DNA of 64,000 bases from Cryphonectria parasitica EP155 (taxonomy: Eukaryota; Ascomycota; Sordariomycetes; Diaporthales; Cryphonectriaceae), in the NCBI RefSeq assembly GCF_011745365.1, contig NW_024468916.1, forward strand, positions 727,630 to 791,629. Direction: 5' to 3'. The notes under the pieces are model-generated. The model had not been told where the DNA came from, did no database searches, and was given only the letters and a program-made list of their open reading frames with translations. How positions within the stretch are numbered: position 1 is the first letter of the stretch; every line of letters begins with the position of its first letter. The translations under genes were made by a program, and so were the position numbers. Positions 1 to 11,500 of this stretch are shown piece after piece.

Positions 1-523
1 TGATGGACTCGGGGCAGTGACCAAGTCGGGCTGGTATACAAATATGGGGTCCCCAGTTCCTGTTGATACCTCTTCCTTTTCTCTTTTTTTCTTTCTTCCT
101 TGTAAACTTCGCAAAAATCTCCTCTTTTTTGATGGTTAGGCCGTCAGTGATTGTTTGATTCACTGCTCTTGAGAGCGTACGTTGCCTCTTTCCCACTTTT
201 AGGTGGACGACAAGGCACAACAGCAACAACCCTCTTCCTCCTCGTCACCATCATAACTCTCCTCCTTCATGTATTGAAAAGAAGCCGTCAAAGGGGGAAA
301 AAACCACTTCCAAAAGACCGCCAGCCTATTATTCCCACTTTTAGGTGGATGAGAAAATAGGCAATTCCTTAACCACCCCCCCCCCCTGAATATTCTATTC
401 TTCTTATTCAGGACCATTCATTCATTCATTCATTCAGCCATCCATCACATCTCACGTACATATAATACCGCTCACGTTTCACAACGGGAGGAAAAAAGAA
501 GAAAAAAAGAAGAAAAAAAAACA
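1..523. other. Left-edge intergenic region and promoter of the small Cys-rich gene
   Basis: No convincing gene is visible. The stretch holds pyrimidine-rich tracts, an 18-bp direct repeat (190-207 and 332-349), an ATTC repeat near 417-437 and a TATAATA element at 461-467. That element lies about 60 bp upstream of the ATG at 524 and probably serves the small gene that follows. Confidence 0.5.
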
Positions 524-754
524 ATGTGCCTCCAGGTCAACAACCTCTACGCCTGCGGCCACCGCTGCTTCAAGCGGTTCGACAACTGCGCGCAGTTCGG
601 CCAGACGTGCTACGGCCCCGGGCCGGACCACAAGAACGAAAAGGTCGGGGACGTGTGCAAGGACTGCAAGTTCCGGAACAGCCCGAACGGGGCTGGGAGG
701 AGGAAGGATCCTTGGGGCGAGGGGGACCCGTTCAGGAAGCCTAGGAAGCCTTGA
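524..754 (+). CDS. Small cysteine-rich protein (76 aa), function unknown
   Basis: This is an intronless 76-residue protein. Six cysteines fall in a spaced pattern (C2, the Cys of CGH, the next Cys two residues on, then FDNC, TCYG and the CKDC pair), followed by a basic Pro/Gly-rich tail. The CGH and CxxC spacing suggests metal binding, but that is inference. I recognise the style of a short fungal family that begins with MC and carries a CGH box, and know of no established function. Support for a real gene is the high GC and codon bias over the ORF, an A-rich leader directly before the ATG, a TATA-like element about 60 bp upstream, and cysteine spacing unlikely by chance. There is no signal peptide, so it is probably intracellular. 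Confidence 0.7.
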   Translation: MCLQVNNLYACGHRCFKRFDNCAQFGQTCYGPGPDHKNEKVGDVCKDCKFRNSPNGAGRRKDPWGEGDPFRKPRKP

Positions 755-763
755 GTGTGTGAG

Positions 764-800
<37 letters not shown>

Positions 801-1215
801 ATGTGTGTGTTCGCTGGAAGAGAGACAGATGGATGTTCTTGCATCCTGGGTAATTTGAGACTGGATGGGATGGGATGGGGTGGCGGGGAATGGTGGATGT
901 GAGTGAGAGTGGCTTGAGGAGGCTTTTTCTTCAGGTCTAATTGGGGGGAGAGAGGGAGGCTGGTGGCGGGCAGCCTTGGATCATTGGTCATCAGCGTTAA
1001 TGAGGAGGTGGGTGAGTGTGCGGAGGAGGTGGAGGAGGAGGATAGGATGAGGGTCGACAACCAGACTGACACAAAATAGGAGGAAATAAAAACGTAATGG
1101 ACCTCTCAGACGTAGAAACAAACTGAGCTTCTTGAATTTTGCATCTGCTGTATATGTGTTGTGTAATTCCCATATCCAACCCAAAAGAGAAAACCACACA
1201 GACAGACACCTCACT
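755..1215. other. Convergent 3' intergenic region with TA/GT microsatellite
   Basis: No gene is seen. The region is the shared downstream side of the small Cys-rich gene (+) and the aquaglyceroporin gene (-). A simple repeat opens it, followed by a G-rich stretch without a sustained reading frame of coding quality. Confidence 0.5.
764..810. repeat. (TA)n(GT)n microsatellite
   Basis: Alternating TA (764-780) runs directly into GT repeats (781-810, with one AT interruption at 801). It lies just past the stop codon of the small Cys-rich gene, so it is probably in the 3' UTR. It is likely to vary in length between strains. Confidence 0.9.
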
Positions 1216-2310
1216 TCACTTCCTACGACGCAGAATTGTCCTCCAGACATGCTTCTCCTCTGACCACCGATAGTTGATAGGCGACTCACTCCCCACAAAC
1301 ACCACCGCATCATACAGACAGCACCCAATAACGGCCCCGGACACAGTGCCCGCCCAGGGCCCATAGAACCACCAGCCGCTCGCCCACAGCGCCTCGATCC
1401 TGTACCCAGCAGCATACGCCACCAGCCGCGGGCCCAGGTCCGACGCCGGGCTGAGGGCCGCGCCCGTGTTATACCCCAGCGTCATCTTGAGCACCGTCAC
1501 CAGCAGGCCGAGGATGAAGGCGTGCATGCCCGCGCCGGGCGGGTTGTTCTGGTCGTCGCCGAGCGACAGCACCGCGATCATGATGACGGCGCCGCACAGA
1601 AACTCGGTGAAGAAGGCCGTGGCCGGCGAGACCCACGGCTTCGGCACGGTGAAGAAGCTCGTGTACGTCTCGGTCAGGGCCGGGTCGACGTTGCGGATGG
1701 CGTCGGCGTAGAGCGCGTACGCGAGCGCGCCACCGGCCAACGCCGCGACGGTCTGGACTGCAATGTAGAGACAGCAGCGCCGCCAGGGAAAACCCCGGAA
1801 GACGGACAGCGAGATGGAGATGGCCGGGTTCATGTGCGCGCCCGACACGCCGCCGCCCAGGTAGATGCCAAACATGAACGCCAGCCCCCACGCCCAGCAC
1901 GCCGTCTCGTACGACCCGTACTGCTGCGACTGGTTCTGCGACAGGTTGACGCTCAGCGTGCCCGTGAGGCCCAGGAACACGCTCATCGCCGTGCAGAGGA
2001 ACTCTGCGAGCGGCTCTGGGTACTTGGCGCGGATCCGAGCCCACTTGTTGCGCATCGCATTCGGGTCCACGCGCCCGTCCTCCACGGCGTCGCCTTCTCG
2101 CTGGCCACCCACTGTGTCGGCGTCAATCTGGAACCGTCGTGCCATGTCGGTCCCCTCGTCCTGCTCGCCCAGCTGGCGTCTTTGCGATTGGGTTGTCGTC
2201 TTCTGCGGCGGCTCCGAGAGCGTCTCGTCTGAACCCTCCGAGTCTAGTTCACCTTGGGTCTTCTTCCAAGATGGATTTCTTTTCCGCAGCCCTTGCTCGA
2301 CATCCTCCTC

Positions 2311-2347
<37 letters not shown>

Positions 2348-2853
2348 TCCTCCTCTTGAGACAAAGCCGATGCGCCCGTGTTGTTCCTGCGGACCCGCCG
2401 TGGCAGCGGTTCACCCAAGCTGTACACAGCCTGCTCCTTGAGGCTGGCGTGCCAAGGGTCAACCTCCTGGTTGTGTTTTCGTTGAGACGCAATCCGAGGC
2501 AGCGGCTCGCCCAGGCTAAACAGCGGCCTGTCCTTGGGCTGATCATGCCACGGGTTCTGTTCGCGGTACGCCTGTTCTTGCGCGATGTGCGCCTTGCGCC
2601 TCGTGCCTGAGGCGATCCTGGCTGCCAGGCCCGACATATCTGCCTTGCCCTGGTCGTCAAGCTGCGTCAAGACCCGTTCCATCCTCTGCGCTATCTCGGG
2701 GTCTGCTTGAATGCTGCCCAGTGCGCTGGACGTCGTGCGGGTGCGGTCTTGCTGTGGCCGGCTCTCTCGCTGTCCATCGTTCCTGGACGCGCCCGGGATG
2801 ACTCCTTCTGGGCCTTGTTTGGGCTCACCCTGGCCCTCTCTTGTTGCTGTCAT
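1216..2853 (-). CDS. Aquaglyceroporin (MIP family) with long N-terminal extension
   Basis: This single-exon gene encodes about 545 residues: a hydrophilic N-terminus of roughly 270 residues, then a six-helix MIP channel core. Channels of this family pass water, glycerol or small solutes across the plasma membrane. The first pore box is intact (SGAHMNPA, about residues 338-344). The second reads SPAS where NPAR is usual (about 468-471), so both the Asn and the selectivity-filter Arg are replaced. The N-terminus holds two copies of a PWH...SLGEPLPR motif and a Q10 tract (CTG repeat, 2314-2343) flanked by acidic runs. The ATG at 2853 was chosen; the frame is open to another ATG at 2973, but the extra 40 residues look like leader. 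A glycerol kinase lies 14 kb away. Solute preference cannot be read from sequence, and a regulatory role for the N-terminus is inference. Confidence 0.9.
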
Positions 2854-4030
2854 GTTGCTGTTCCAAACCTCAGAGGGACTGCGAAGAGGGCTGCTTGTGG
2901 TTGTTGATAGTATCTTGGGAAATTGAGTGTTCAAGTAGTGATGGTACTGGTACAAAAGGCCTGATTCCCACAAGAAAAGTGGCAGTCATCTATCCATCAA
3001 TGCTTGAGAAATAGATGCCTGCTGAGTGATAGATTGGCCACCCATGCTCTCCCCCTATAATAATATGAGCATACATAGTCTGCATCACCAGTGCACGCGG
3101 CTCGGAAGGTCCACATTTCCTCCATTCTGACGTAGGCAAGGTTGAGATTGAGCCCGAAGAGGTGCAAAAAAAAGACGTCTAGGTTAGACTCGCTGTCACG
3201 GAGGTTCTCCGCGGGCGCGACCCCCAAGTACAAGTTTTCTCGTTTTAAAGAACAAGAATAGTAGGCCGGCGGAGGTTGATCCGACGGGAATACCCGTAGT
3301 GCCAACAACAAACTTGTGGTATTCGTAAGTGATCGCAGCAAGGCCCATCTTTTGGAAGGAAGACGTGGAAGGCTATGCAGTCAGTTCCTTTTGACTACCA
3401 CAACACTCCACAAAAGCCCACTTACTGTACATGAATATCCATAGTACAAGACCTTGATTTTGCCATGTGTAGTTTACCAGAATCGGACGAAACGCTCCAT
3501 GGCTGTCACAAGAGGAGAAACGATCTGCGAACGAGCCGTTCAACAAAAGGCGGCTCAGAGATTTTGTGGAGACGTCATGGTGGAGCTTGGGAAAATCTTC
3601 TCAGTCCCTTTGTCGCAGAAGCGCGATCTGTAAAGACAGGTTTTGTGACTGGAGTCGTTTTGCGCGTTAAAAGACGGAGGAAGAGGTCCGGGGGGGCGAA
3701 AGGTAGAAAACGGACGTAAGGGCGCTGTGGACACAACAGCCTTACACCAAACCCACCATTCACTTGCTGTGTACTGATCGAGGGGTACTAGTATTGATTT
3801 TCACATGGAACACACGGCGTAAAGCGAAGTGTCGAAAATAGCTTTCTCCCAAACCTCGTCGTTCTGAATTCTGGCAGTGATATGGTGAATATTGGAGGAT
3901 GTAAAGATTCATGGCGTTACGCCGCAAACTGTTTCACTGGTGTATTAATCTTATTAAGATGTGTACATACACCTCTGAATTTGTAAGATTCTCTGATCAA
4001 GACCTTCTCTCTGTGCTGTGAGAGATGCAT
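2854..4030. other. Intergenic region between the aquaglyceroporin and UTP14 genes
   Basis: This is the aquaglyceroporin promoter side and the 3' flank of UTP14. Short open frames occur on both strands (for example 3465-3719), but none shows a domain, splice structure or codon bias. I see no gene here. Confidence 0.45.
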
Positions 4031-6947
4031 CTAGATGGTAGGCTTGGCCATAGGCGCAATGATGCCCTGCTTGACAATGACCCTCGGCTTTGTCGCCTGT
4101 TGGAACGACTCCTTGGTCATCCACTCGGGGCCAACAGGTAAGCGTAGAGACCTCTCGTACTGCTGTCTGGACTCGAAGGGATGCGGTAGCTGAGAAGCGA
4201 GATATTTCTCGTTCTGTTTGTAACACTTGGGATCAGCATCATTCATCCTCTCAGATCCGGAAGCTGGTCTGTGTGGCCAGACAAAAGAACAAAAAAAAAA
4301 GGCAAACACCGGCATGGACACATACCTTTCGGACTCTCTTCTCGTTGAGGATGACCTTTTCCAGCTTGGCGTCCTTGCGGTCCTTCTTCTTGATTCCAGC
4401 CTTTTTGGTCATCACCTTGCCCTTGTTGCGTTTCTGTGCCCGCTTGCTGATCCCCTCGCCCGCCCAGCTGCCCCAGCCCGGCATGGTCTGGTCGATCATC
4501 TTCTCGTCGTCCTCGGACATGACAGCCTCCTTCTCGGCTTCAAACTCAGCCACCACGTCCTCGCCCGCAAAGGCGCGGCTGACAAGCTCATGGTCACGGA
4601 GAGCGAGAGGCAGGTGGATGTCGTCGTCGTCGGAAGAATCCTCCTCGCCCTCATGAGCAGCTGCTTTGGCAATGGCACCGGCGTCGGCTTTGGAAGCGCT
4701 CTTGGCTTTCGAGGGCTTCTTTGCCACGGATGCCTTGCTTGCGAGGGCCTCGGCGCCGACCAGATCCAGTTCCGCGACCTCTGCACTGCTGATGGCCTTC
4801 CTGCCTTTCTTCCGCTCGGCGACTGCAGATTTTCCAGCTTGGGCCCAAGAACCTGCAGCACCAGGCGCTGACGGTCCACTGGTGACTGGTACGGAAAAGT
4901 CGTACTGAGGTGTCCCTGATGCCTGTGCTGACGACTTGCTCTTCGTCCCGTTGCTGATTGTTCCGTTCGAGAGCGCAGATGTCTTGGCCGCTTTGGAGGG
5001 CTTCTTGCCCTGGCCTGCGCCGAACGTTCTGCGTCCCACTTGCACTTCCGTGTCGTCTGCCTCCTCTGCATCAGAACCTGACTCCAGGTCTCGGCGGATT
5101 TGTGCTACCATGTCATCGTTCGCCTGCTTGCGCTGTGCCTCGGCTCGCTGCATGAACGCGAGCTTCATGAGGCCAGAGTGTGGGTGATCGTCGTCGCTCT
5201 CTGCGTCGTCTGCAGCGTCTAGCTGCCTGAGGAGCCTCGAATTTCCAGTCTCGTCCCCTGCCGAGCTTCCATTATCCGACTCGTCGTCATCGTCATCATC
5301 ATCATGACCGTCACCCCTCGACGTCTCGCCCTCAACCCGCTTCCTCAGCTCCTCATTCCTCCTCGCCATATCCGTAAGACCCGCGCGGTAGTCATCGTCC
5401 CACACGGCTCTGCCAGCCTTGGAGCCCATCTTGGCCCACTTGCTGTCCTTGTGCCTCGCCCCAACCCGTTCCAGTGCCCTCCTCCGATGCGCCGCCTCAC
5501 GCTCCTCTTCGGAGTCGATCTCGCCATTTTCCCGCATCAGCTCTAGCTCCTGGGCCTCGTCGCCCAGCCTCTCCTTTCGGTGGATCTTGCGGTACGTCTT
5601 GGACTTGATCTTCTTGATGCGTTTGGCGCGGGCCTGCTCGCGAGACTGGAGCTCACGCTCCCTTCGGCGCTGCGCCCAGAGCTCCTTGAGATCTGCGCGA
5701 GAGATGGTCTGCTCCTCGCCATCTCTGTACTTCTTGTCCTCCTTTTGGTCCTTTGACTTGGCGCTTGGACCCAACCCGGACTCCTCCATGATGGACATGA
5801 TGGTCTGTTCAAGTTCCGTACCGGCGGTCTTCTGAGTCAGTGGTAGGAGCTCGCTGTTGTCGAGACCAGCATCGGGGAGAGTGTGAGCAAGCGGGAACAT
5901 GAGGTGGTCGGCGCGACGATTGTGCTTGACGGTCTCGTTCCACCGGTCTAATGTCTCGTTGGTTTTCTCATAGGCTGCAGCCCGGAGGAGTTGGTCTTGT
6001 TGCCGTCTTGGGAGGGGAACGTCGAGTTTCTTGGAAGTGCTCTTCTTTGTGAAATCTGGCTTCCCCTCCTTCTTCATCAATTTGACCGACTTCCTGATCA
6101 GAGGATCTTTGATACCATCTAGCCCGAGGTCTTCCAGGCTGATGGCCTGCTTCGTAGATGGTGCCGTGCCCGCTTCTGCGTTCTTGTCGTTGTCCGCAAA
6201 CCCCTTGATGAGGTTTCGTAGCTCGCCCAGTCTCGAGGGATCGACCTCGTTATCGTCGTCATCATCTTCGGACTCTGAGCTCGCCTCCTCCTCCTCTGAC
6301 CCAGACTCCGTATCTCCTGCCGAGCCCTCGTCTTCATCGTCGGAAGACTGATCCAACGCATCCGCAAGATCAATAGCCTCCGAGCCAAGAGACTCGCCGT
6401 CATCACCGTCATCACCGTCATCGTCGTCGCCATCCTCCACCTCTTTCTTCGAGCGGCTCCCACGGAACGTATACCCTTCGAACCTCTCCTCGTCGCTGTC
6501 CCCAAACGCCTCGTCGCTGTCGAGCTCCGAATCGTCATCATCCCCATTCACACCGACATGCCACTCGTTTCCCTCGCTATCACTCCCTCCTTCTCCACCA
6601 CTGCTTTCGTCGTCGTCATCCCCCTCACTGAAGGCAGCAGACTGCCTGGCCCGTTTCTTCCGCGGCCCCTCATCCTCGTCCTCCTCGCTGTCCGCCTCGT
6701 CATCTTCCTCGTCTCGTCTGTGTTTGCCACCGCCCCCTCCTCTTGGCTCTCTCTCGGGGTCAAGCTCGAGGTCTCTCCCGCGCCGCGTGGGCCGCTCCGT
6801 ATCGACCTGCTTGGCGGCGATAGCAAAGGCGTCGAGGGCGTGCGCGCGGGCTTTCGCTTTCGACTTTTGGGGCTTTTTCGACTTCACACTCGAATTTGAT
6901 CCGCTGTTGCCCAGCAGGGAACGGCCGTGGGATTGGCGGCCAGGCAT
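4031..6947 (-). CDS. UTP14: UTP14, U3 snoRNP / SSU processome component
   Basis: The two-exon model (exons 6947-4326 and 4213-4031, intron of 112 nt) gives 934 residues. Utp14 acts in the nucleolus, in the SSU processome, where it binds pre-rRNA and stimulates the helicase Dhr1 during 18S maturation. Seen here are a Lys/Ser-rich start, long Asp/Glu/Ser tracts typical of nucleolar proteins (about residues 60-240), a central charged helical region, and the family hallmark PGWGSWAG near residue 825. The second exon supplies the conserved C-terminus (NEKYLA, LPHPFES, YERSLRLPVGPEW). The intron has a GTATGT donor at 4325 and an AG at 4214. Joining after RVRK restores RVRKNEKYLA, as the family expects. 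The gene is divergent from MRPL27 with a 437-bp shared upstream region. Confidence 0.95.
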
Positions 6948-7384
6948 TTTGGGTGAAGGTAAAGAAAGGTATGGATCCTTTCAAAGGACCTGAAAATTCG
7001 CTGGGCGAGTTTGGAGTGAGTAAATAAATGGACTTACTTCTAGGTTCAGAGAATAATCGAAATTCTTTTTTGGAGGGTCCTTATCGATAGCGATAGAGTA
7101 CATATACCCCTGTTGGTGTGTTGCTGCGGGCAGGCATGCAGCGCTAAACCTTGGCTGCTACTGGAAAATCGACAGGCGACATCAGGCTTAAACCGCCACC
7201 GCATCGACCTCAACGGCAACACCTGACATTGAACGCAGGATTGACGGCCATTGGGGTTTCTGGCAGCCTACACGCGAATCCAGACCTCCAATCAATTTCC
7301 ACATTCTCATCCTTTCAGCAAAGCTCAAGCTCCCTACGCATTGCGGACTCCATACCACGCCGGCCAACATCCTCCCCCCCAAAA
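6948..7384. promoter_or_regulatory. Shared divergent promoter, UTP14 / MRPL27
   Basis: A 437-bp stretch separates the two start codons. It includes an AT-rich part with a near-palindromic TATCGATAGCGATA near 7083-7096. Both neighbours serve ribosome production (cytosolic and mitochondrial), so co-regulation is plausible, but no known motif is identified with confidence. Confidence 0.4.
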
Positions 7385-7787
7385 ATGTTTAAACCAACCC
7401 AGGCGCTCTGCCGCCGCTACCGAAAGCTGCGCCTGACGACCAAGGACATCAACAAGGGCTACTACAAGGGCACAGGTACAGGTCGCATGGGCACGCACGA
7501 CAGGTGGGGCGGGTTCTCGGTTGACTACAGCCTGGTGCGGACATACGTCGTGCCAAAGGACCTGAACACATTCAAGGTGCGCCTGCTTCTTCTTCCTCTT
7601 TTGTTCGTCTCTAGCCCGTGTGAACTCTGCTGACTTTTTGGGTCGCCAATTATAGCTCACCCCCTTCGTCACAAACAATGTCCGAGTCCGTTCCGGACTA
7701 GAATCATACCGCGATTACGGCGCCGAGGGCCCCAGGAGTCCAAAGCTCTACCTCGACAAGTGGAAAGAAGAGAACGGTCAAGAATGA
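7385..7787 (+). CDS. MRPL27: Mitochondrial large-subunit ribosomal protein mL41 (MRPL27)
   Basis: Two exons (7385-7576 and 7656-7787, intron of 79 nt ending TATAG) encode 107 residues. The protein is a component of the mitochondrial 54S ribosomal subunit and carries a basic N-terminus suited to mitochondrial import. The family signature is clear: a run of basic residues after the start (RRYRKLRLTTKD), the KGYYKGTGTGRMGTH block, then PFVTNNV directly after the splice and a short C-terminal LYLDKWKEENGQE. The splice joins LNTFK to LTPFV in frame, as expected for mL41. The start at 7385 lies after a C-rich and A-rich leader. Earlier in-frame ATGs upstream would add a long unrelated extension. 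Confidence 0.93.
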
Positions 7788-8599
7788 AGAAAGGTGTGTT
7801 GCTAGCCCGGCCTGCCACCAGAGCCAGAAGCGGGGAATGCGATAGATGGATAGTTTCAATAAAAAAAAATAAAAGGCAATTTTTCCTGGTCACCATGAGG
7901 AACTGCTCAAGAAAGGGCCGTCGCAGTCCTGCTGTAACAGTTTATGGAGGGGTTTAGAGCTTCATCTTGGCGTGAAGCCAGATAGATGTATATGTATATA
8001 TTTTAGATCACTGGGTCATCGTAGGACTAAGAAGACTGTCAGGATGCTTTACTCTTTGTGCTCGGCTCCAGGGCCAGGTGACCACCAGGCTGCGACGTCG
8101 ACCAGCTCTATGGGCTTGAATGTTCGGTATACGACAATGATACTACATGTAACACATCTCAGTTCGAAAATTGAACACGAGCTTGGTGCCCAAAACTCAA
8201 GATCCAGAATGGGAGGAAGAGGCGTACTTTAGCAAGAGGTCATGATGAATGCCACTCCAGGATCATACTCTTCCTGATCATTGTCATCCTATGCTTTGAC
8301 TAGCCCTTTTAGCCGGCATTGGTAGTGACACTGTACAGAGGATGAACAATTCGCTTGGGTCATTCAAAGTATATTCACATATTGTGAATACCCATTCCGC
8401 CACTTATCATCTCTGCCCTAAAGAAGCAACGTTCAGCCATGACCTAACTGTACGCAAATGAGATACACTCGTAAAGAAAGTACCGGCCGAGACGATTCCT
8501 GTGAAGAACCGTGTGCCATCGTGAAATGTATACATAACGATGCAATTTCCTCCCGCTCGATATGGTGGAACTGTGTCGCTGTCATGACAAGAGAGCTCT
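7788..8599. other. Convergent intergenic region, MRPL27 / Argonaute
   Basis: Both neighbouring genes end here. An AATAAAA-like element at 7858-7876 may be the MRPL27 polyadenylation region. The remaining short frames show no coding character. Confidence 0.5.
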
Positions 8600-11500
8600 T
8601 CAGATCCAGAACATTGAGTTCTTGAGATCATCATGGACCTTCATCTCCCTGATGCGCCGGAGCTCCTCGTCCTCGGCAGCCCCCACCGTCCTTGTCCTGA
8701 TACCGAGCATGTCCTTGAATGGTTCGTGGGCTATGGCAGACTCGTATGCCCGAGCTCTGGTGCATAGAATGTCGGCATAGTACGCCGGGGTGCACAGGCT
8801 GACTGCTCTGGTCGCCCGCCCGAAGAGATAGCACACCTTGTGGGTGAACTCCTCCAACTTGTTGACAGCCTCTGTGAAGTCGTGACCCTTGACCAACCCA
8901 TCTTTCTTGTATTTTGTCCTGAAGATATCATCGCGGAGGACAACATAGCGCGCGGGCCGCGCTGTCCCCTGGATCGCCTCGTGAGCTGTGAGGAAGAACT
9001 CCCAGTACCGTGCCTCAGTGATGCCACGGTCGACAATAGTACCACTTCTCATGTTGCCAGATTTTGTCATGTGGGTTGGATCGGATGGGTAGAAGCGGGT
9101 GGAATGCCTCTTGACCGCGACTACGAGGGTGATCTTTGGCTCCTCCCCCTGGAACTGGTCGCGATAGGCGGCCTCGATCTGGGGCAGCTCGTCTTTCATG
9201 ACCGCCTCATACTGAGAATCGGAAACACCGTCTCGGTAGATGATGATGCGTTCGGGCCGTCGGCGCCTCTCTTTCATCCACAATTCAAGTCTGCTCTTCA
9301 TGTGCTGCTTCAGGTTTGTCGCATCGGCAATCTCCTGTCGACGCTTCTGTGTCCAGTAGCAGCCACTCCACTGCCCCAGGCCCTCGTCGACGCTGGCTAC
9401 CAGCGCCATGTGACTCGGAAGATCCTCCTTCTCCACCGCTGTTGGATGGACTGCGTCGTAGCCCACGACCATTGTGCCTCTGAACAGCTCCGGGGGGTGG
9501 GTAAGCTGGTGATTGGTGCCTCCAAGCTTGAGGTTGATCTTGAGGGACACATTAGCAAAGTATTCTCTTTGAGTCTGACCATTCTTGACAAATTTCCTGC
9601 CGATGACACAGACTGTGTGAAGTCCATGCACGACATCGCCGAGGAACTTGATCTTGTTGTAGACCCCGCTTGGCTGCTGGTATGGGAAAACGATGAGCGC
9701 AAGAGTCGCGCCCCTCGCTTTGCTTTCCTTGAGGAAACTGTGGAAGCCCGTTATGATATGCTTTTCTCCACCTTCTTTGATGTTAAAGGTCATTAGTGCA
9801 TTACCCATCTTCATGCCCAACCTCAACATCTCCATCTTGAAGTCCTGGATGGCCGGCAGAGTGGTGGCGGGCTGTGGTTGAAGAGTTATCAACACCCAAC
9901 TTCTGGCCTGAGGAGAGCAGAAGCTGACATCTTTGAGGTTCCATAAGCCACCTACACCTGGCACGTTTGATTGCCTGTATGCCAGTAATGGAGCATCCAG
10001 CTCACGACCTTGGACCTTGAGCAGGTCATTTCCGACAGACAACCCAAAATGCTGTAGAGTCTGGTTGGAAGAGCCCAGATGCAGCACGGCATGACCAACG
10101 TTGCATATCTTGGTCGCATTGTCAAAGGGTCGCTGGCATGCAAATCTAATCATTTCAGCCGCGTCATCCTGCTCAATTTTGGCGAGGCGGGCCTGTCCGA
10201 AGTCCAGCCAGCATCTCTCAGCGGGGATGTAATCTGGAGCCTCGGGTGTGCCACGATTGATTAAAGGCAGCTCCGGGTGTTTGAGCGCGATCTTGTAGTC
10301 TTGAGGATGAATGGTCAGTCTTGTCTCAGGGTGTGACGTGTGTAGTTGGAAAGACAACAAGACGCACTTACACTTCTCAAAGTATTGCTTGACTGTAATG
10401 TCGTCATCCCCGTCCTTGCATCTGGCCTGCTCCCAGTTCGGGAAGTCTGTCTGTTTACCTTGACCCGAGTCCTTCCTCCGGGCAAAGCCAGCAATGGTGA
10501 TCCTGTTAACGAAGTCGTCTGGACCTCCTGGGTGGCTCTGATCTGTGCAGACCGAACTTCGGTTCGGCTGCGCATCCGTGGGCTTTCCCTTCTTCTTTGG
10601 TGGCTTGTAGAGAATCTTGGTCCTCTGAATGATCCCGTGCAGCTTCTCGAGATCCCCAAGTCGCTGTTTCTCGTCGCTGCCCCAGATCAACGCCGCCCTC
10701 GGCCACAACAACCGCCCTAGGTTGATCTTGGGCCGGAAGATTCCATACGTGACATTGACATTCAACAAAAATTTGCCAGTGGCTGGACGCACATTCTGAA
10801 CGAATCCTCTGAGGATCGTCATCAACTTGGGTATGTCTGGGTTGCTCATGCACACAAGATCTTGGCGCTCCTCCCTGGAGTCTTTGAAATACCTGCCTGC
10901 TCCAAGGACTCTGGTCTTCGCGTCTCGCAGAGGTGCATACCCAAAGATCACCGAAAGTGCCTTGACAAACCCTTCCGGGGGCGGATTTCCGTTACTCAGA
11001 TCCTTGAATAATGCACCGAGGTCCATTTCCTCGTCAAGTTGAAAGCGAACGTCGTATCTGCGGTCCTCTTTGTAGACTTGGGACGGTGGAAAATGAACCT
11101 GAACAGTCGCAGTCTCGCGACAGACTGTCAGCAGTGGCAGCGCCTCTGTATCCTTGAAGTCCAGAGGCTGTTGCAACACGAGGGTCTCTTTGTAGTCTGT
11201 TGCCCACACTTGTCCCATTGTGAGAGCGTCTTGGGCTGTTGCAAATATGGCCCCGATGCGTTTGCCTGTGATCTTCTCGTCTGTGTCGGTATCGGCCAAC
11301 ACAGAGAATGACCCAGATTGTCCTGCCTGCGCGCCATGCCCATCGGAGGCGTTGCGGGTTTCCCGTCTCTGGCTTGTGTCGGCAACTTTTTGTTGACCCG
11401 CCGTCTTCTTTTCCTGCACCGGGTATACAGCGAAACTGTAACGGTACAGCTTTTTGGGCGACCCAAGCGTCTTGATAGGGAAGTAATTGGCCCAGAGCTC

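Noticed and set aside
479..1072. Long minus-strand frame opposite the small Cys-rich gene
   Set aside because: It is composed of simple-repeat translation (His/Thr, Ile/Tyr runs) and poly-Phe, a shadow of the microsatellite and coding strand.
1522..2232. Plus-strand open frame of 236 codons inside the aquaglyceroporin gene
   Set aside because: Antisense shadow of high-GC coding sequence with no domain; the minus strand has clear MIP motifs.
3465..3719. Plus-strand frame of 84 codons between aquaglyceroporin and UTP14
   Set aside because: Lys/Arg-rich low-complexity end, no start context, no splice signals or homology pattern.
8930..8990. Possible loss of a catalytic His in Argonaute (TARPARY where TSRPSHY is common)
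   Set aside because: The fourth catalytic residue of Argonautes is in the YYAH/YYAD segment further on. Here it is YYAD, so the tetrad is complete (DEDD).
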